This document shows, piece after piece, positions 12,534 through 23,250 of a stretch of DNA of 64,000 nt. The translations under genes and the position numbers were made by a program. This stretch comes from Cyprinodon diabolis. Its lineage: Eukaryota; Chordata; Actinopteri; Cyprinodontiformes; Cyprinodontidae. Numbering within the stretch: the stretch's first letter is position 1; every line of letters begins with the position of its first letter. Under the pieces are notes generated by a model. The model searched no databases. It was not told where the DNA came from and was given only the letters and a program-made list of their open reading frames with translations. The DNA lies in the NCBI GenBank assembly GCA_030533445.1, contig CM060068.1, positions 17,079,479 through 17,143,478 of the forward strand, read 5' to 3'.

Positions 12534-13781
12534 CACTATATTGCCAAAAGTATTTGCTCACCTGCCTTGACTCACATATGAGCTTAAGTGACATCCCGTT
12601 CCTAATCCATAGGGTTCAATATGACGTCGGTCCACCCTTTGCAGCTAGAACAGCTTCAACTCTTCTGGGAAGGCTGTCCACAAGGTTTAGGAGTGTGTTT
12701 ATGGGAATTTTTGACCATTCTTCCAGAAGCGCATTTGTGAGGTCGCACACTGATGTTGGACGAGAAGGCCTGGCTCTCAGTCTCCGCTCTAATTCATCCC
12801 AAAGGTGTTCTATCGGGTTGAGGTCAGGACTCTGTGCAGGCCAGTCAAGTTCATCCACACCAGACTCTGTCATCCATGTCTTTATGGACCTTGCTTTGTG
12901 CACTGGTGCACAGTCATGTTGGAAGAGGAAGGGGCCAGCTCCAAACTGTTCCCACAAAGTTGGGAGCATGGAATTGTCCAAAATGTCTTGGTATGCTGAA
13001 GCATTCAGAGTTCCTTTCACTGGAACTAAGGGGCCAAGCCCAGCTCCTGAAAAACAACCCCACACCATAATCCCCCCTCCACCAAACTTTACACTTGGCA
13101 CAATGCAGTCAGACAAGTACCGTTCTCCTGGCAACCGCCAAACCCAGACCCGTCCATCAGATTGCCAGATGGAGAAGCGCGATTCGTCACTCCAGAGAAC
13201 GCGTCTCCACTGCTCTAGAGTCCAGTGGCGGCGTGCTTTACACCACCGCATCCGACGCTTTGCATTGCACTTGGTTATGTATGGCTTGGATGCAGCTGCT
13301 CGACCATGGAAACCCATTCCATGAAGCTCTCTGCGCACTGTTCTTGAGCTAATCTGAAGGCCACATGAAGTTTGGAGGTCTGTAGTGATTGACTCTGCAG
13401 AAAGTTGGCGACCTCTTCGCACTATGCGCTTCAGCATCCGCTGACCCCGCTCCGTCAGTTTACGTGGCCTACCACTTCGTGGCTGAGTTGCTGTCGTTCC
13501 CAAACACTTCCATTTTCTTATAATACAGCTGACAGTTGACTGTGGAATATTTAGGAGCGAGGAAATTTCACGACTGGATTTGTTGCACAGGTGGCATCCT
13601 ATCACAGTTCCACGCTGGAATTCACTGAGCTCCTGAGAGCGACCCATTCTTTCACAAATGTTTGTAAAAACAGTCTGCATGCCTAGGTGCTTGAATTTAT
13701 ACACCTGTGGCCATGGAAGTGATTGGAACACCTGATTCCAATAATTTGGATGGGTGAGCAAATACTTTTGGCAATATAGTG
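12534..13781 (-). mobile_element. Tc1-like DNA transposon, family 1, full length
   Basis: The element is 1,248 bp with 29-bp perfect inverted ends (starting CACTATATTGCCAAAAGTAT) and a TA on each side (12,532-12,533 and 13,782-13,783). The right arm of the long inverted repeat keeps the matching empty site: CCTATT-TA-TCTTGATA in left-arm sense, at 20,313-20,314. This proves the exact insertion point and that the element came after the arms were duplicated. Confidence 0.95.
12616..13647 (-). CDS. Tc1-family DD34E transposase, intact
   Basis: Cut-and-paste transposase of 343 residues when started at MGRSQELS; the frame is open 38 codons further upstream, but the family usually starts like this. 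An N-terminal helix-turn-helix pair (about residues 1-95) holds the AT-hook-like SGRPRK linker. The catalytic triad is visible: D154 in WSDESRF, D245 in QHDCAP, E280 in [11 protein letters not shown], with 34 residues between the last two, so DD34E. The glycine-rich box ([12 protein letters not shown]) is present. It ends KGGPTSY, as Tc1 proteins often do. No stop or frameshift is visible, so it may be functional. The 275-codon ORF on the other strand is its antisense shadow. Confidence 0.93.
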   Translation of the reverse strand: MGRSQELSEFQRGTVIGCHLCNKSSREISSLLNIPQSTVSCIIRKWKCLGTTATQPRSGRPRKLTERGQRMLKRIVRRGRQLSAESITTDLQTSCGLQISSRTVRRELHGMGFHGRAAASKPYITKCNAKRRMRWCKARRHWTLEQWRRVLWSDESRFSIWQSDGRVWVWRLPGERYLSDCIVPSVKFGGGGIMVWGCFSGAGLGPLVPVKGTLNASAYQDILDNSMLPTLWEQFGAGPFLFQHDCAPVHKARSIKTWMTESGVDELDWPAQSPDLNPIEHLWDELERRLRARPSRPTSVCDLTNALLEEWSKIPINTLLNLVDSLPRRVEAVLAAKGGPTSY

Positions 13782-13783
13782 TA

Positions 13784-14419
13784 TCTTGATATACTGTATA
13801 TACCTGGATATACGGTATATATATTGCTTATTCTTAATGCACCTTTTTCCTCCATGTTTGCACCTTCAGTAACTTCTATGCCAATATGTGACGAGTGAAT
13901 TTGTCCGCTGTGACATCAATAAAGCTCATCTAATCACATCTAATCCAATCTAAATAAATACATAAATATATACATGTTCAATAAATAAATAAGCATTCAA
14001 TTAATTACCCCCCAATAAATGGTGAAATGATATGTTCTCATAATAAATCATTTATTTAAAAAATGCTGTTATGTTCCTTTTTTGTAAAGATGCTTTTAAA
14101 ATGCTTAACTGTTTTTATTCTTTTATTTTCTTTCAAAAAATCACTAGTTTTTGAAAACACTCACAGTTTTTGAAAGGTATTATATATATATAAACTAAAA
14201 TGCTCGATTTTCAATTTTTTCTTTAATTTGAAAAACGAAAGAAATGGAAATGGTGTTTTTACAGGTTTGCTTAAAAAAAGATTTATATAGTAGCCCCTAA
14301 TATAATAGTGAAACATAAAGTCAGGAAAATGTGTCATAGAAAATGTTTTTATTTGCATTTCAACTCGAATCAATGTATCACTGATAGCAAATGACATGTA
14401 TCTGTTAGCCCTGGGAATA
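13784..14419. other. Remainder of left arm and AT-rich loop edge
   Basis: After the LINE tail (to about 13,952) the arm is an AT-rich segment with ATAAATA repeats, CACTAGTTTTTGAAAACACT and a short (TA)n. It is mirrored at 19,768-20,160. From 14,321 the sequence is loop-specific. No gene. Confidence 0.6.
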
Positions 14420-15387
<968 letters not shown>

Positions 15388-16570
15388 CTCTGACAACAGC
15401 TTAGAAACACCACTATTTATAAGAGCAGCTGGCAACATTCCCGCGTTTTGTACCGTGCTTGGTTCTACGCACCCCACCCCCTACCCTTGTGCTGTACAGT
15501 CTTGAAACATCTTGTTGAGGTCAGCAAGCTGATTAAACCCCCCGCCATCATGAAGTGATAACGCATTACTCATTGCAGTGCATGGTTACTGTACATCGAA
15601 GCATACTGTACAGTGTATCTATGGAGTGAATTTTGTTCCTTTGTTGTTGCTGGTGAAAAACATGTTTTGTAAATGGAAATATTAAAAAATAATTTGGAAA
15701 CAATTGCAATAATTTAACATTTTGTATTTAATTTTTTAATACTTTAAATTCAGTTTTTTGTGAATCCTTTTTAGTCATATTTTATTTCCTTTTATTTTAC
15801 ATTTTTTATATCTTCAAATGTTTTTATTTGTCAAGACAATTCATTTGCAGATTTTGTGTTTTCACAAGTTTTGTGTTTCATTTTTGTTTTTCAGATTGAG
15901 TTTAATCAATTGCATTCATTTACAATCTAAGTATTCTCAGATCATTCAAGCCTGCTTAAAAAAGTGCTCACTCTTGATGAAAACAATGACCAATAAATAT
16001 GCAGTTGCAATACATCATATATGTTTTTGGATTATTTTTGGATTCATTTCTGGATAAAATTCCAATCTATGCAATGTGCTTTTTTTAATTAAAGAACAAC
16101 AATGACACACTTTACTCTACTTCCAGGTGTGTTGACTATTTTAACTGTTCAGTTGTTAGCATTTTAACTGTAAACTGAAAATAAAAATAGGAATCTTCTA
16201 TAGTATGTCATTACAGTTAAAGAAAAACCTCAACTTGGGCTACACAAGTTTGCCAAAAATAGAAACTGCATTCATGTTCAACCAATATTTCGATTTTATT
16301 TAGATTTTTCTTTGCACCAACCAAAGGGGAGACCCCCTACCCCTCAGGACCCCCGCCTAATCAATGCAAAAATAACGACAAATGGCTTTAGCAGGTTATT
16401 CAGAGTTGACGCGGTTGTTTTACAGACAACTTACTCTCTTGTTCTCTGACAATAGAATTCAACCACCACCATTTACAGAGACCCCCTCCCCCTCACAGCT
16501 CCTCCCTTCTCGGGAAATAAATAGGCCTACAGTATACTGTATGTACAGCTCACAGTTCTACCGACCAGCG
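15388..16570. other. AT-rich spacer between transposase relic and BEN-like relic
   Basis: No coding signal. The stretch at 15,660-15,900 is strongly T-rich. The stretch at 16,300-16,570 is pyrimidine/purine-patchy and just precedes the BEN-like start; it could be the divergent promoter region for both genes, which is an inference from position only. Confidence 0.4.
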
Positions 16571-17489
16571 ATGGAGTCTTGAGGTTTCTACGGAGGAAGC
16601 AAAGCTCAAAGACCCTCCAAAGTGGCAAAGACTCTCTTCCCGGCCAACGTCAATATCTCTCCAGGATCATCTTTGATGAAAGCTACGCAAAAACGTCTCG
16701 TCACAAAAAAGGCGGCAGCTGTTACCAAGTTGGTACATGACAGAGATTTTTCCAGAGTACATAATCTGGAAATTCTTCTGGCCGAGAGGTCAGCACAGCT
16801 GGCCGACAGATCAGCGCAGCTGGCTGAGAAAACAACAGCTTGCAGCAGCGTCTGCGCGAGTAGCCGAGATGGATGCAGAGATTGTCCGTTTGAAAGAGGA
16901 GAACGAAAAGCTCAAACAGGACATTGAAGGCCTCAGAACGACCAGCCACGTGGATAACCACAGAGGGGGCCTGGACATTTTACAGGAGGTGAGAGCTGGG
17001 ATTGGAGAAATTCAGGCGACTTTACGTGAACAGTCAAGGGATTTCACACCTGAGAGACCAATGCCCAGATGCACATCGACACCTGTAAGAGAGTCGTCCG
17101 CCTTGCAGATGTCTCCATTGTCCCTCTCTGCCACATTCAACAACAGCATCCAAGTTCCTAGTCAACACGCAGACGTGACTTTGCGTGATGTTACACCGGA
17201 AGACCACGCTAGGATACGCCAACAGAGCCACGGCCAGATGGGCAGAAACGGATGCCTGCTCTTCAGATCCATCATTTCAGAGGAACATTACATGGCCTGG
17301 AGCAAAACCACCAACTGGGATGGGGTGAGGGGAAAGTGAGCACTGCCGCAAAATGTCAGAGACTTTGTGGTTTCAACACTGCAGCGAAAGTTTCCTGATA
17401 TGGGGAAGAGTGACTTGAAGGACTGCATTGATAAGATCAACGAATTTCTCCGTACAACACGCAAATCATCCCAACGACTTTCAATGTAA
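16571..17489 (+). pseudogene. Broken coiled-coil protein with probable BEN domain
   Basis: Three frames join into a protein of about 305 residues. It would start ATG GAG TCT at 16,571. Stop codon TGA follows at codon 4 (16,580-16,582). A coiled coil comes next: repeated AERSAQLADRSAQLAEK, then EMDAEIVRLKEENEKLKQDI. A linker rich in S, T and P follows. The C-terminal domain begins GCLLFRSIISEEHYMAWSKT, then NWDG, and continues LPQNVRDFVVSTLQRKFPDM to a CIDKINEFLRTTRK end at 17,489. That pattern resembles BEN domains (DNA- and chromatin-binding). Lesions: the codon-4 stop, one extra A near 16,829, and a frame change near 17,337. AATAAA at 17,510 could be its polyadenylation signal. Coiled coil is clear; BEN is a judgement from residue pattern. 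Confidence 0.6.
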
Positions 17490-17765
17490 ACCTGTTCAGT
17501 ATTCATCACAATAAACACATTTTCTCTCATGCACTTTTCCCACTTTGTATTGTTTTAAAATCTAATCTGAAATATAGAAATAGAAAATATAGAAACAAAA
17601 TGTTTCACAGCAGTTTTTTCAGAAACAGAATCAGGTTTATTGACATTGTCAGTGAAGGAGTTCACAAACTAGGGATTTTTTATGGTACAATCGTGCAAGA
17701 TGACACATATGATATGGAATAGGGTAAATAGAACTATAAAAATATCTAAACACTGTGGCAATATA
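17490..17765 (-). repeat. AT-rich spacer with probable LINE 3' UTR fragment
   Basis: From about 17,610 the sequence (CAGAATCAGGTTTATTGACA, then CAGTGAAGGAGTTCACAAAC) resembles the reversed 3' end of fish LINEs. It is interrupted at TA 17,764-17,765 by the Tc1 element. The sequence resumes at 19,378 with AAGCAATATCTATACCGTAT, a short echo of arm sequence at 20,267-20,296. Confidence 0.4.
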
Positions 17766-19377
17766 CAGGTGCTGGTCATAAAATTAGAATATCATGAAAA
17801 AGTAGATTGATTTCAGTAATTCCATTTAAAAAGTGAAACTTGTATATTATATTCATACATTACATACAAACTCATATATTTCAGATGTTTATTTTGTTTA
17901 ATTTTGATGATTACAAATGACAACAAATGAAAATCTCAAATTCATCATATCAGAAAATTAGAATATTACTGAAGACCAATAAAAACAAAGGATTTATAGA
18001 AATGTTGGCCAACTGAAAAGTATGAACATGAAAAGTATGAGCATGTACAGCACTCAGTATTTAGTTGGGCCTCCTTTGGCCTGTATTACTGCAGCAATGC
18101 GGCGTGGCATGGAGTCGATCAGTCTGTGGCACTGCTCAGGTGTTATGATAGCCCAGGTTGCTCTAATAGTGGCTTTTAGCTCTTCTGAATTGTTGGGTCT
18201 GGTGTATTGCATCTTCTTCTTCACAATACCCCATAGATTTTCTATGGGGTTAAGGTCAGGAGAGTTTGCTGGCCAATTAAGAACAGGGATACCATGGTCC
18301 TTCAACCAGGTACTGGTAGCTTTGGCACTGTGTGCAGGTGCCAAGTCCTGTTGGAAAATGAAATCTGCATCTCCAAAAAGTTGGTCAGCTGCAGGAAGCA
18401 TGAAGTGCTCTAAAACTTCCTGGTATGTGGCTGCGTTGACCCTGGACCTCAGAAAACACAATGGACCAACACCAGCAGATGACATGGCACCCCAAACCAT
18501 CACTGACTGTGGAAACTTTACACTGGACTTCAAGCAACGTGGATGAAGTGCCTCTCTTCTTTTCCTCCAGACTCTGGGACCTTGATTTCCAAAGGAAATG
18601 CAAAATTTACTTTCATCAGAGAACATGACTTTGGACCACTCACCAGCAGTCCAGTCCTGTTTCTCTTTAGCCCAGGCAAGACGCTTCTGACGCTGTCTGT
18701 GGTTCAAGAGTGGCTTGACACAAGGAATGCGACAGCAGAAACCCATGTCTTTCATACGTCTGTGTGTGGTGGTTCTTGAAGCACTCACTCCAGCTGCAGT
18801 CCACTCTTTGTGAATCTCCCCCACATTTTTGAATGGGTTTTGTTTCACAATCCTCTCCAGGGTGCGGTTATCTCTCTTGCTTGTACACTTTTTTCGACCA
18901 CATCTTTTCCTTCCCTTCGCCTCTCTATTAATGTGCTTGGACACTGAGCTCTGTGAACAGCCAGCCTCTTTAGCGATGACCTTTTGTGTCTTGCCCTCCT
19001 TGTGCAAGGTGTCGATGGTCGTCTTTTGGACAACTGTCAAGTCAGCAGTCTTCCCCATGATTGTGTAGCCTATAGAACTAGACTGAAAGACCATTTAAAG
19101 GCTTTTGCAGGTGGTTTGAGTTAATTAGCTGATTAGAGTGTGGCACCAGGGGCCATCAATTTTGAACCTTTTCACAATATTCTAATTTTCTGATATGATG
19201 AATTTGAGATTTTCATTTGTTGTCATTTGTAATCATCAAAATTAAACAAAATAAACATCTGAAATATATGAGTTTGTATGTAATGTATGAATATAATATA
19301 CAAGTTTCACTTTTTAAATGGAATTACTGAAATCAATCTACTTTTTCATGATATTCTAATTTTATGACCAGCACCTG
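17766..19377 (-). mobile_element. Tc1-like DNA transposon, family 2, copy A, full length
   Basis: The element is 1,612 bp and starts CAGGTGCTGGTCATAAAATT. Its inverted ends are 202 bp (17,766-17,967 and 19,176-19,377), with TA on both sides (17,764-17,765 and 19,378-19,379). Each end carries two similar motifs, an outer AAATTAGAATATCATGAAAA and an inner AAATTAGAATATT, the IR/DR layout seen in Sleeping Beauty-type elements. Length, ends and protein match copy B at 45,493-47,104 in opposite orientation. Confidence 0.96.
18054..19058 (-). CDS. Tc1-family DD34E transposase, intact (copy A)
   Basis: A 334-residue protein when started at MGKTADLT; the frame is open 12 codons further upstream and reads the same in copy B. 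The paired helix-turn-helix DNA-binding region spans about residues 8-110, with a basic GRKRCGRKK linker. The catalytic residues in 334-residue numbering are D148 (FSDESKF), D238 (QQDLAPAH) and E273 ([11 protein letters not shown]), giving DD34E. It ends AKGGPTKY. No stop or frameshift is visible, and its sequence is the same as that of copy B, so the enzyme may be active. It differs clearly from the transposase at 12.6 kb. Confidence 0.95.
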   Translation of the reverse strand: MGKTADLTVVQKTTIDTLHKEGKTQKVIAKEAGCSQSSVSKHINREAKGRKRCGRKKCTSKRDNRTLERIVKQNPFKNVGEIHKEWTAAGVSASRTTTHRRMKDMGFCCRIPCVKPLLNHRQRQKRLAWAKEKQDWTAGEWSKVMFSDESKFCISFGNQGPRVWRKRREALHPRCLKSSVKFPQSVMVWGAMSSAGVGPLCFLRSRVNAATYQEVLEHFMLPAADQLFGDADFIFQQDLAPAHSAKATSTWLKDHGIPVLNWPANSPDLNPIENLWGIVKKKMQYTRPNNSEELKATIRATWAIITPEQCHRLIDSMPRRIAAVIQAKGGPTKY

Positions 19378-19379
19378 TA

Positions 19380-19506
19380 TAAGCAATATCTATACCGTAT
19401 ATCCAGGTCTGGGCCGGATTTTAGCAGGGGCTTACCGGGGCTGCAGCCCGGGGCCCCGGCATTCCCGTAGGATTTATATTTTTGTGAATGGATAGTGTCA
19501 GAATTT
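19380..19506. repeat. Short repeat junction (arm echo and GC-rich transposon-like end)
   Basis: Bases 19,380-19,408 echo the arm at 20,267-20,296 (AAGCAATAT, then ATACCGTATATCCAGGT). Next comes a GC-rich block with CAGGGGCTTACCGGGGCTGC and GGGGCCCC, similar to hAT termini with CAGGGGC ends. Too short to classify. Confidence 0.35.
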
Positions 19507-19757
19507 ACCGTATTTTCACGACTATAAGGCGCACATAAACGTCTTTTTTTCCCCTGAAATGTGCGGTGCGCCCTGATGACATAAGATATTAAGGCAAATG
19601 AAAAGGGCTGGATGGATGAGGAGATGATGAAAGAGTGGCTGAGGCAGGTGTATGTGAGGAGACCAGGTGATTTTTTCCACCCATCACCATCGCTGTTAAT
19701 CTGTGACTCCATGCGTGCCCATCTCACAGCCGATGTGAAAAACATGGAGAATCAAAT
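19507..19757 (+). pseudogene. Internally deleted pogo/Tigger-type transposon fragment
   Basis: It starts with a pogo-like end, CCGTATTTTCACGACTATAA followed by GGCGCAC and, reversed-sense, GTGCGGTGCGCC. After a deletion, codons 19,603-19,755 read KGWMDEEMMKEWLRQVYVRR, and then LLICDSMRAHLTADV. The D of CDSMRAH corresponds to the second catalytic residue of the DDE_1 nuclease of pogo/jerky-type proteins. The remainder is missing; the right arm starts 11 bases later. The enzyme fragment is about 51 codons and not functional. Confidence 0.7.
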
Positions 19758-19767
19758 GAACGCTGTG

Positions 19768-21287
19768 CTTTATGTTTCACTATTATCTTATGGGCTACTA
19801 TATAAATCTTTTTTTTTTAAGCAAACCTGTAAAAAACCCATTTCCATTTCTTTCGTTTTTCAAATTAAAGAAAAAATTGAAAATCGAGCATTTTAGTTTA
19901 TATATATATATATAATACCTTTCAAAAACTGTGAGTGTTTTCAAAAACTAGTGATTTTTTGAAAGAAAATAAAAGAATAAAAACAGTTAAGCATTTTAAA
20001 AGCATCTTTACAAAAAGGGAACATAACGGCATTTTTTTAAATATATAATTTATTATGAGAACATATCATTTCACCATTTATTGGGAGGTAATTAATTGAA
20101 TGCTTATTTATTTATTGAACATGTATATATTTATGTATTTATTTAGATTGGATTAGATGTGATTAGATGAGCTTTATTGATCTCACAGCGGAGAAATTCA
20201 CTCGTCACATATTGGCATAGAAGTTACTGAAGGTGCAAACACGGAGGAAAAAGGTGCATTAAGAATAAGCAATATATATACCGTATATCCAGGTATGGAC
20301 AGTATATCAAGATAAATAGGATTAAGGTGCATGTGTACATGTATCACACACAATGAAAAACAAAACAAAAATAGGAAATAAAAAAAATAAGAAATAAAGA
20401 TATGTAGGCCTACAATCTGGATGGCTTATATACAGGTGGAGAAATATTGCACATTCAACATATTGCACAGCATATTGTTCACAGTCAAAAAATACAAAAC
20501 TATAATGTAGCTGCACAGTGGTTTTTACAGGAGTTATTGTTGATATAGTGCATTATTATAGAGTCTGGTGGCAGCAGGAACGAATGACCTGCGGTAGCGC
20601 TCCTTCTTACAGACAGGGTGTCTACTGTAAGTCTCTGACTAAAGGAGCTGCTCAGCTCCTCTTTTTATACATGGGAGGCTCATGCGTGAATGTCCAACGA
20701 ATAACTCCAATTGTTGTTTCAAAAATAGAAAACCTGGTTTCATTACTTAGTTTTGCCCTGGATGTTGTAGCGTTTGTGGACGCTACGTCGCTACTTGATA
20801 AAAACAATAACGTCACTACTGGAAAGTTACTTGATAAATAATGCAGCGGCGCTACTGCCCATCACTGGAAACTATGTAATGATAATGATAATAATAAATA
20901 ATAACAACACACAAAAACAGTATAACAATACGCCTGTTATTATCAGAGTAAGATGTTGAGGCTGTAGAATGATAATCCCTATGGTCTAATGCAATAAAAA
21001 AGCGATAAAAAATAAAAATAAAAAAAACATTTAAGGCAACTCGGCCACAGTTGGGATCGAACCCGCAATCTGTTGAACCACAGACCACTCAGCTTAACCT
21101 CTACGCTATCAGCTCGCAACACGTGACACCCCTCGCAGTCTGCTTCTTGACCAGACTGGGAGGGGTGTCACGTATTGCACGGCAAGAAAGTAACACACAA
21201 AAACAGTATAACAATATGCCTGTTATTATAAGAGTAAGATGTTGAGGCAGTAGAATGATAATCCCTATGATCTAATGTAATAAAAAA
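19768..21287 (-). repeat. Right arm of long inverted repeat (uninterrupted)
   Basis: Reverse complement of the left arm (11,559-14,320) without the Tc1 insertion. In order from the inner side it has the AT-rich segment, the LINE 3' tail (20,140-20,690), the CAGTGATGGGCAGTAGCGCC terminus (20,848-20,867), the tRNA-like MITE copy 2 (about 20,905-21,142, B box at 21,053-21,063) and part of MITE copy 1 (21,151-21,287). Substitutions against the left arm mark it as a real duplicate and not an assembly mirror. Confidence 0.9.
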
Positions 21288-21996
21288 CGGTGTGGTAGCT
21301 ACAGGTGGCTGCTTTTTTTTTATTACAGACCAAGCACAGAAACTCTCGATGGATTTTAATGAACACAGTTAAAGATTAGCTTGACTTTTGATCCTCAAAG
21401 CTGTCAACGGCACTTATATTTTACAAAACTAAAGAAAATATATTTTCTTACATACCCTTTTGAATAACTTTGGCTTATCTTAATGAGGAATCAACTTTGG
21501 ATATGATTTTAATTTCAAAATCACCAGCCGCAGCACCGTCTCTGTCGCCTTTCTCTGGTTGCGCCTCAGTCCGTATCCCCGGCTCCAACTTAATTAATTT
21601 TATTTTTCATTAAATAATAGAGATGCAGATAAATAGAAATAAACAGATCTCAGATAAGATCAGAGGTGTATCTATAACTACGCAACCATTTTCATAAAAT
21701 AAGATTATGCAGTCCCTATGTTAAATTAATTCATTAACTTTATTTTAATCAAAAACAAAATAAAATAGCACAATATCACACCAAGATCCCCAATAAACCT
21801 GCTTTTCAGTTGACTGCAGGCCCACAAACGTCACCTTTAGCACGGCAGAGGTCCCAAGCGCCACCTGGTGGTGTTTCGGGTACATTGCAGTTCTTTTTGA
21901 AATAAAAAAACTGGCCTCAGGAAATACATCGTGATTCACACAGGAATCACACAGGAATCACGCAGGAAACCGTCCATTTTCAACCAGTGCCCACTG
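21288..21996. other. Right unique end of the composite
   Basis: Sequence not mirrored on the left. It contains TTTTTTTTTATTACAG (splice-acceptor-like), a GC-richer block at 21,525-21,590 and GCCACCTGGTGG at 21,858. Short direct repeats of CACACAGGAATCA lie close to the terminus (21,937-21,965). No ORF resembles a protein. Confidence 0.4.
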
Positions 21997-21998
21997 TA

Positions 21999-22789
21999 GA
22001 CAAGGCATAAAACCTCACACTTCAGTAGCCTTTTAAATTAACGCCGAATCATGTTTTGACCATACTTAGACACCAGTAGCTTTTGTTTTGAAGATGCTAG
22101 TAATTTTTATTTTTTTTTGTTCTACCAGTTTAATCTAATTTCTACGGAATGGATCAAAGTTTTTCTACAGTATGTGCATTCAACAAAACTTAGTTCTAAA
22201 GGGTTCATTATCTATAGTATGTCCTGCTTAACCAAGCAAAGCACACCACTAAAGCAAACTGGAGCCTTCTTCATATTTTTCTTTTTTTTTGTGGTATCCA
22301 TTATCACACAGAGCTGGTGAGACTCTCAAAAACATTCAATGATTGTCTAAAAAAGTGTTTTCTCCCAGAGGGTTTTGGACTGGTTAACATGAATATTTGT
22401 GAATTCTAGTGTTTGTTTTTTTTGTGTTTTTTTAATATGTCTTCTTTAAATAATAAAGCCATCTTGTGTTTCTTTGACATTTAAGGCCCAGAGTACTTCA
22501 ATAAAAAAAAAATGAACTGTATGATCATGAAACCATCCCCCTGGTCAACACAGCCTAAATTTTCCTCTTTTACCATCTCCTTGTTACTTGGCTCCTGTTT
22601 TATAAATGTCTGAATGATTGTGACAATTGTAGTACTACCTTTAACACAGATATCCTCTCATATGGTTTCTCTACTCAATATTTTTTTCATTCAGTATCTA
22701 ACTTAATTTTAAAGTGTTTGGTTGACTGGTGGCAATTTGAGATGGATATGAAACTCATTAAGGTTAAACCTAATCAAAGTTAATATTTT
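21999..22789. other. Noncoding AT-rich stretch
   Basis: No gene or recognised repeat; poly-T runs only. Confidence 0.5.
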
Positions 22790-23250
22790 CAATTCAATTC
22801 AGTTTATTTATATAGCGCTAAATTCACAATACATGTCATCTCAAGGCACTTTACAGTTCAACCAGATCATACAGTCAAATTGATACAAAGTTTTCTATCT
22901 AAGGAAAACCAGTTGATTGCATTGACAAATACAATCCCTCACACTAAGCATGCTTGTAGCGACAGTGGAGAGGAAAAACTCCCTTTTAACAGGAAGAAAC
23001 CTCCAGCAGAACCAGGCTCAGTGTGAGCGGCCATCTACCGAGGCCGACTGGGGTTCAAGGAGACGGAAGCAGAGACACAAAAAGCAGCTGTAAAAGGCGG
23101 CCCCGTCCAGGAAACACACAGCCAGGCAGACGAGCTCCGAGCCAGCTCCCATGCCAGAGGACGAAGAGAGCACATCCACCCAGTCACAGGACCACACTGG
23201 AAAAAAGGCGATCTCCAACATCAATAAACAAGGGTGTTGATGGAAACAAA
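22790..23250 (+). repeat. Teleost interspersed repeat, copy 2
   Basis: Starts CAATTCAATTCAGTTTATTT and includes the blocks TATCTAAGGAAAACCAG, GCGACAGTGGAGAGGAAAAA and AACAGGAAGAAACCTCCAGC. I recognise these from many fish genomes. The middle part matches copy 3 (48,400-48,597, reversed) and the 3' part matches copy 1 (6,830-6,977), linking three fragments of one family. Class is not certain. Confidence 0.7.

Larger units (their letters stand above)
12165..13952 (+). repeat. LINE 3' end (RT C-terminus and 3' UTR), split by Tc1
   Basis: One frame from about 12,200 reads HPVCKKERYRRSFVPAATRLYNN and ends at a stop near 12,310. I recognise this as the C-terminal tail of an L2/Rex-type non-LTR retrotransposon ORF, followed by a 3' UTR ending in AATAAAGCTCATCTAATC with repeated TCTAATC. 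It is interrupted at the TA at 12,532 by the Tc1 element 12,534-13,781 and resumes at 13,784. It is 5' truncated and has stops. The intact uninterrupted version is in the right arm. Confidence 0.55.
11559..14320 (+). repeat. Left arm of long inverted repeat (interrupted by Tc1)
   Basis: This arm is the reverse complement of 19,768-21,287. Without the Tc1 element and its duplicated TA (12,534-13,783) the arm is about 1,512 bp against 1,520 bp on the right. The match runs base by base across the MITE/tRNA-like unit, the CAGTGATGGGCAGTAGCGCC terminus, the LINE 3' end and an AT-rich segment. Only scattered substitutions and small indels are visible. The outer break is at the poly-T at 11,559 and the inner break follows GTGAAACATAAAG at 14,320. 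Confidence 0.9.

Noticed and set aside
12497..13324. 275-codon ORF on the plus strand
   Set aside because: It is antisense to the intact Tc1 transposase (12,616-13,647) and has no protein-like motif of its own.
18022..18546. 174-codon ORF on the plus strand, repeated at 46,324-46,848 on the minus strand
   Set aside because: Antisense shadow of the family 2 Tc1 transposase; it recurs only because the element does.
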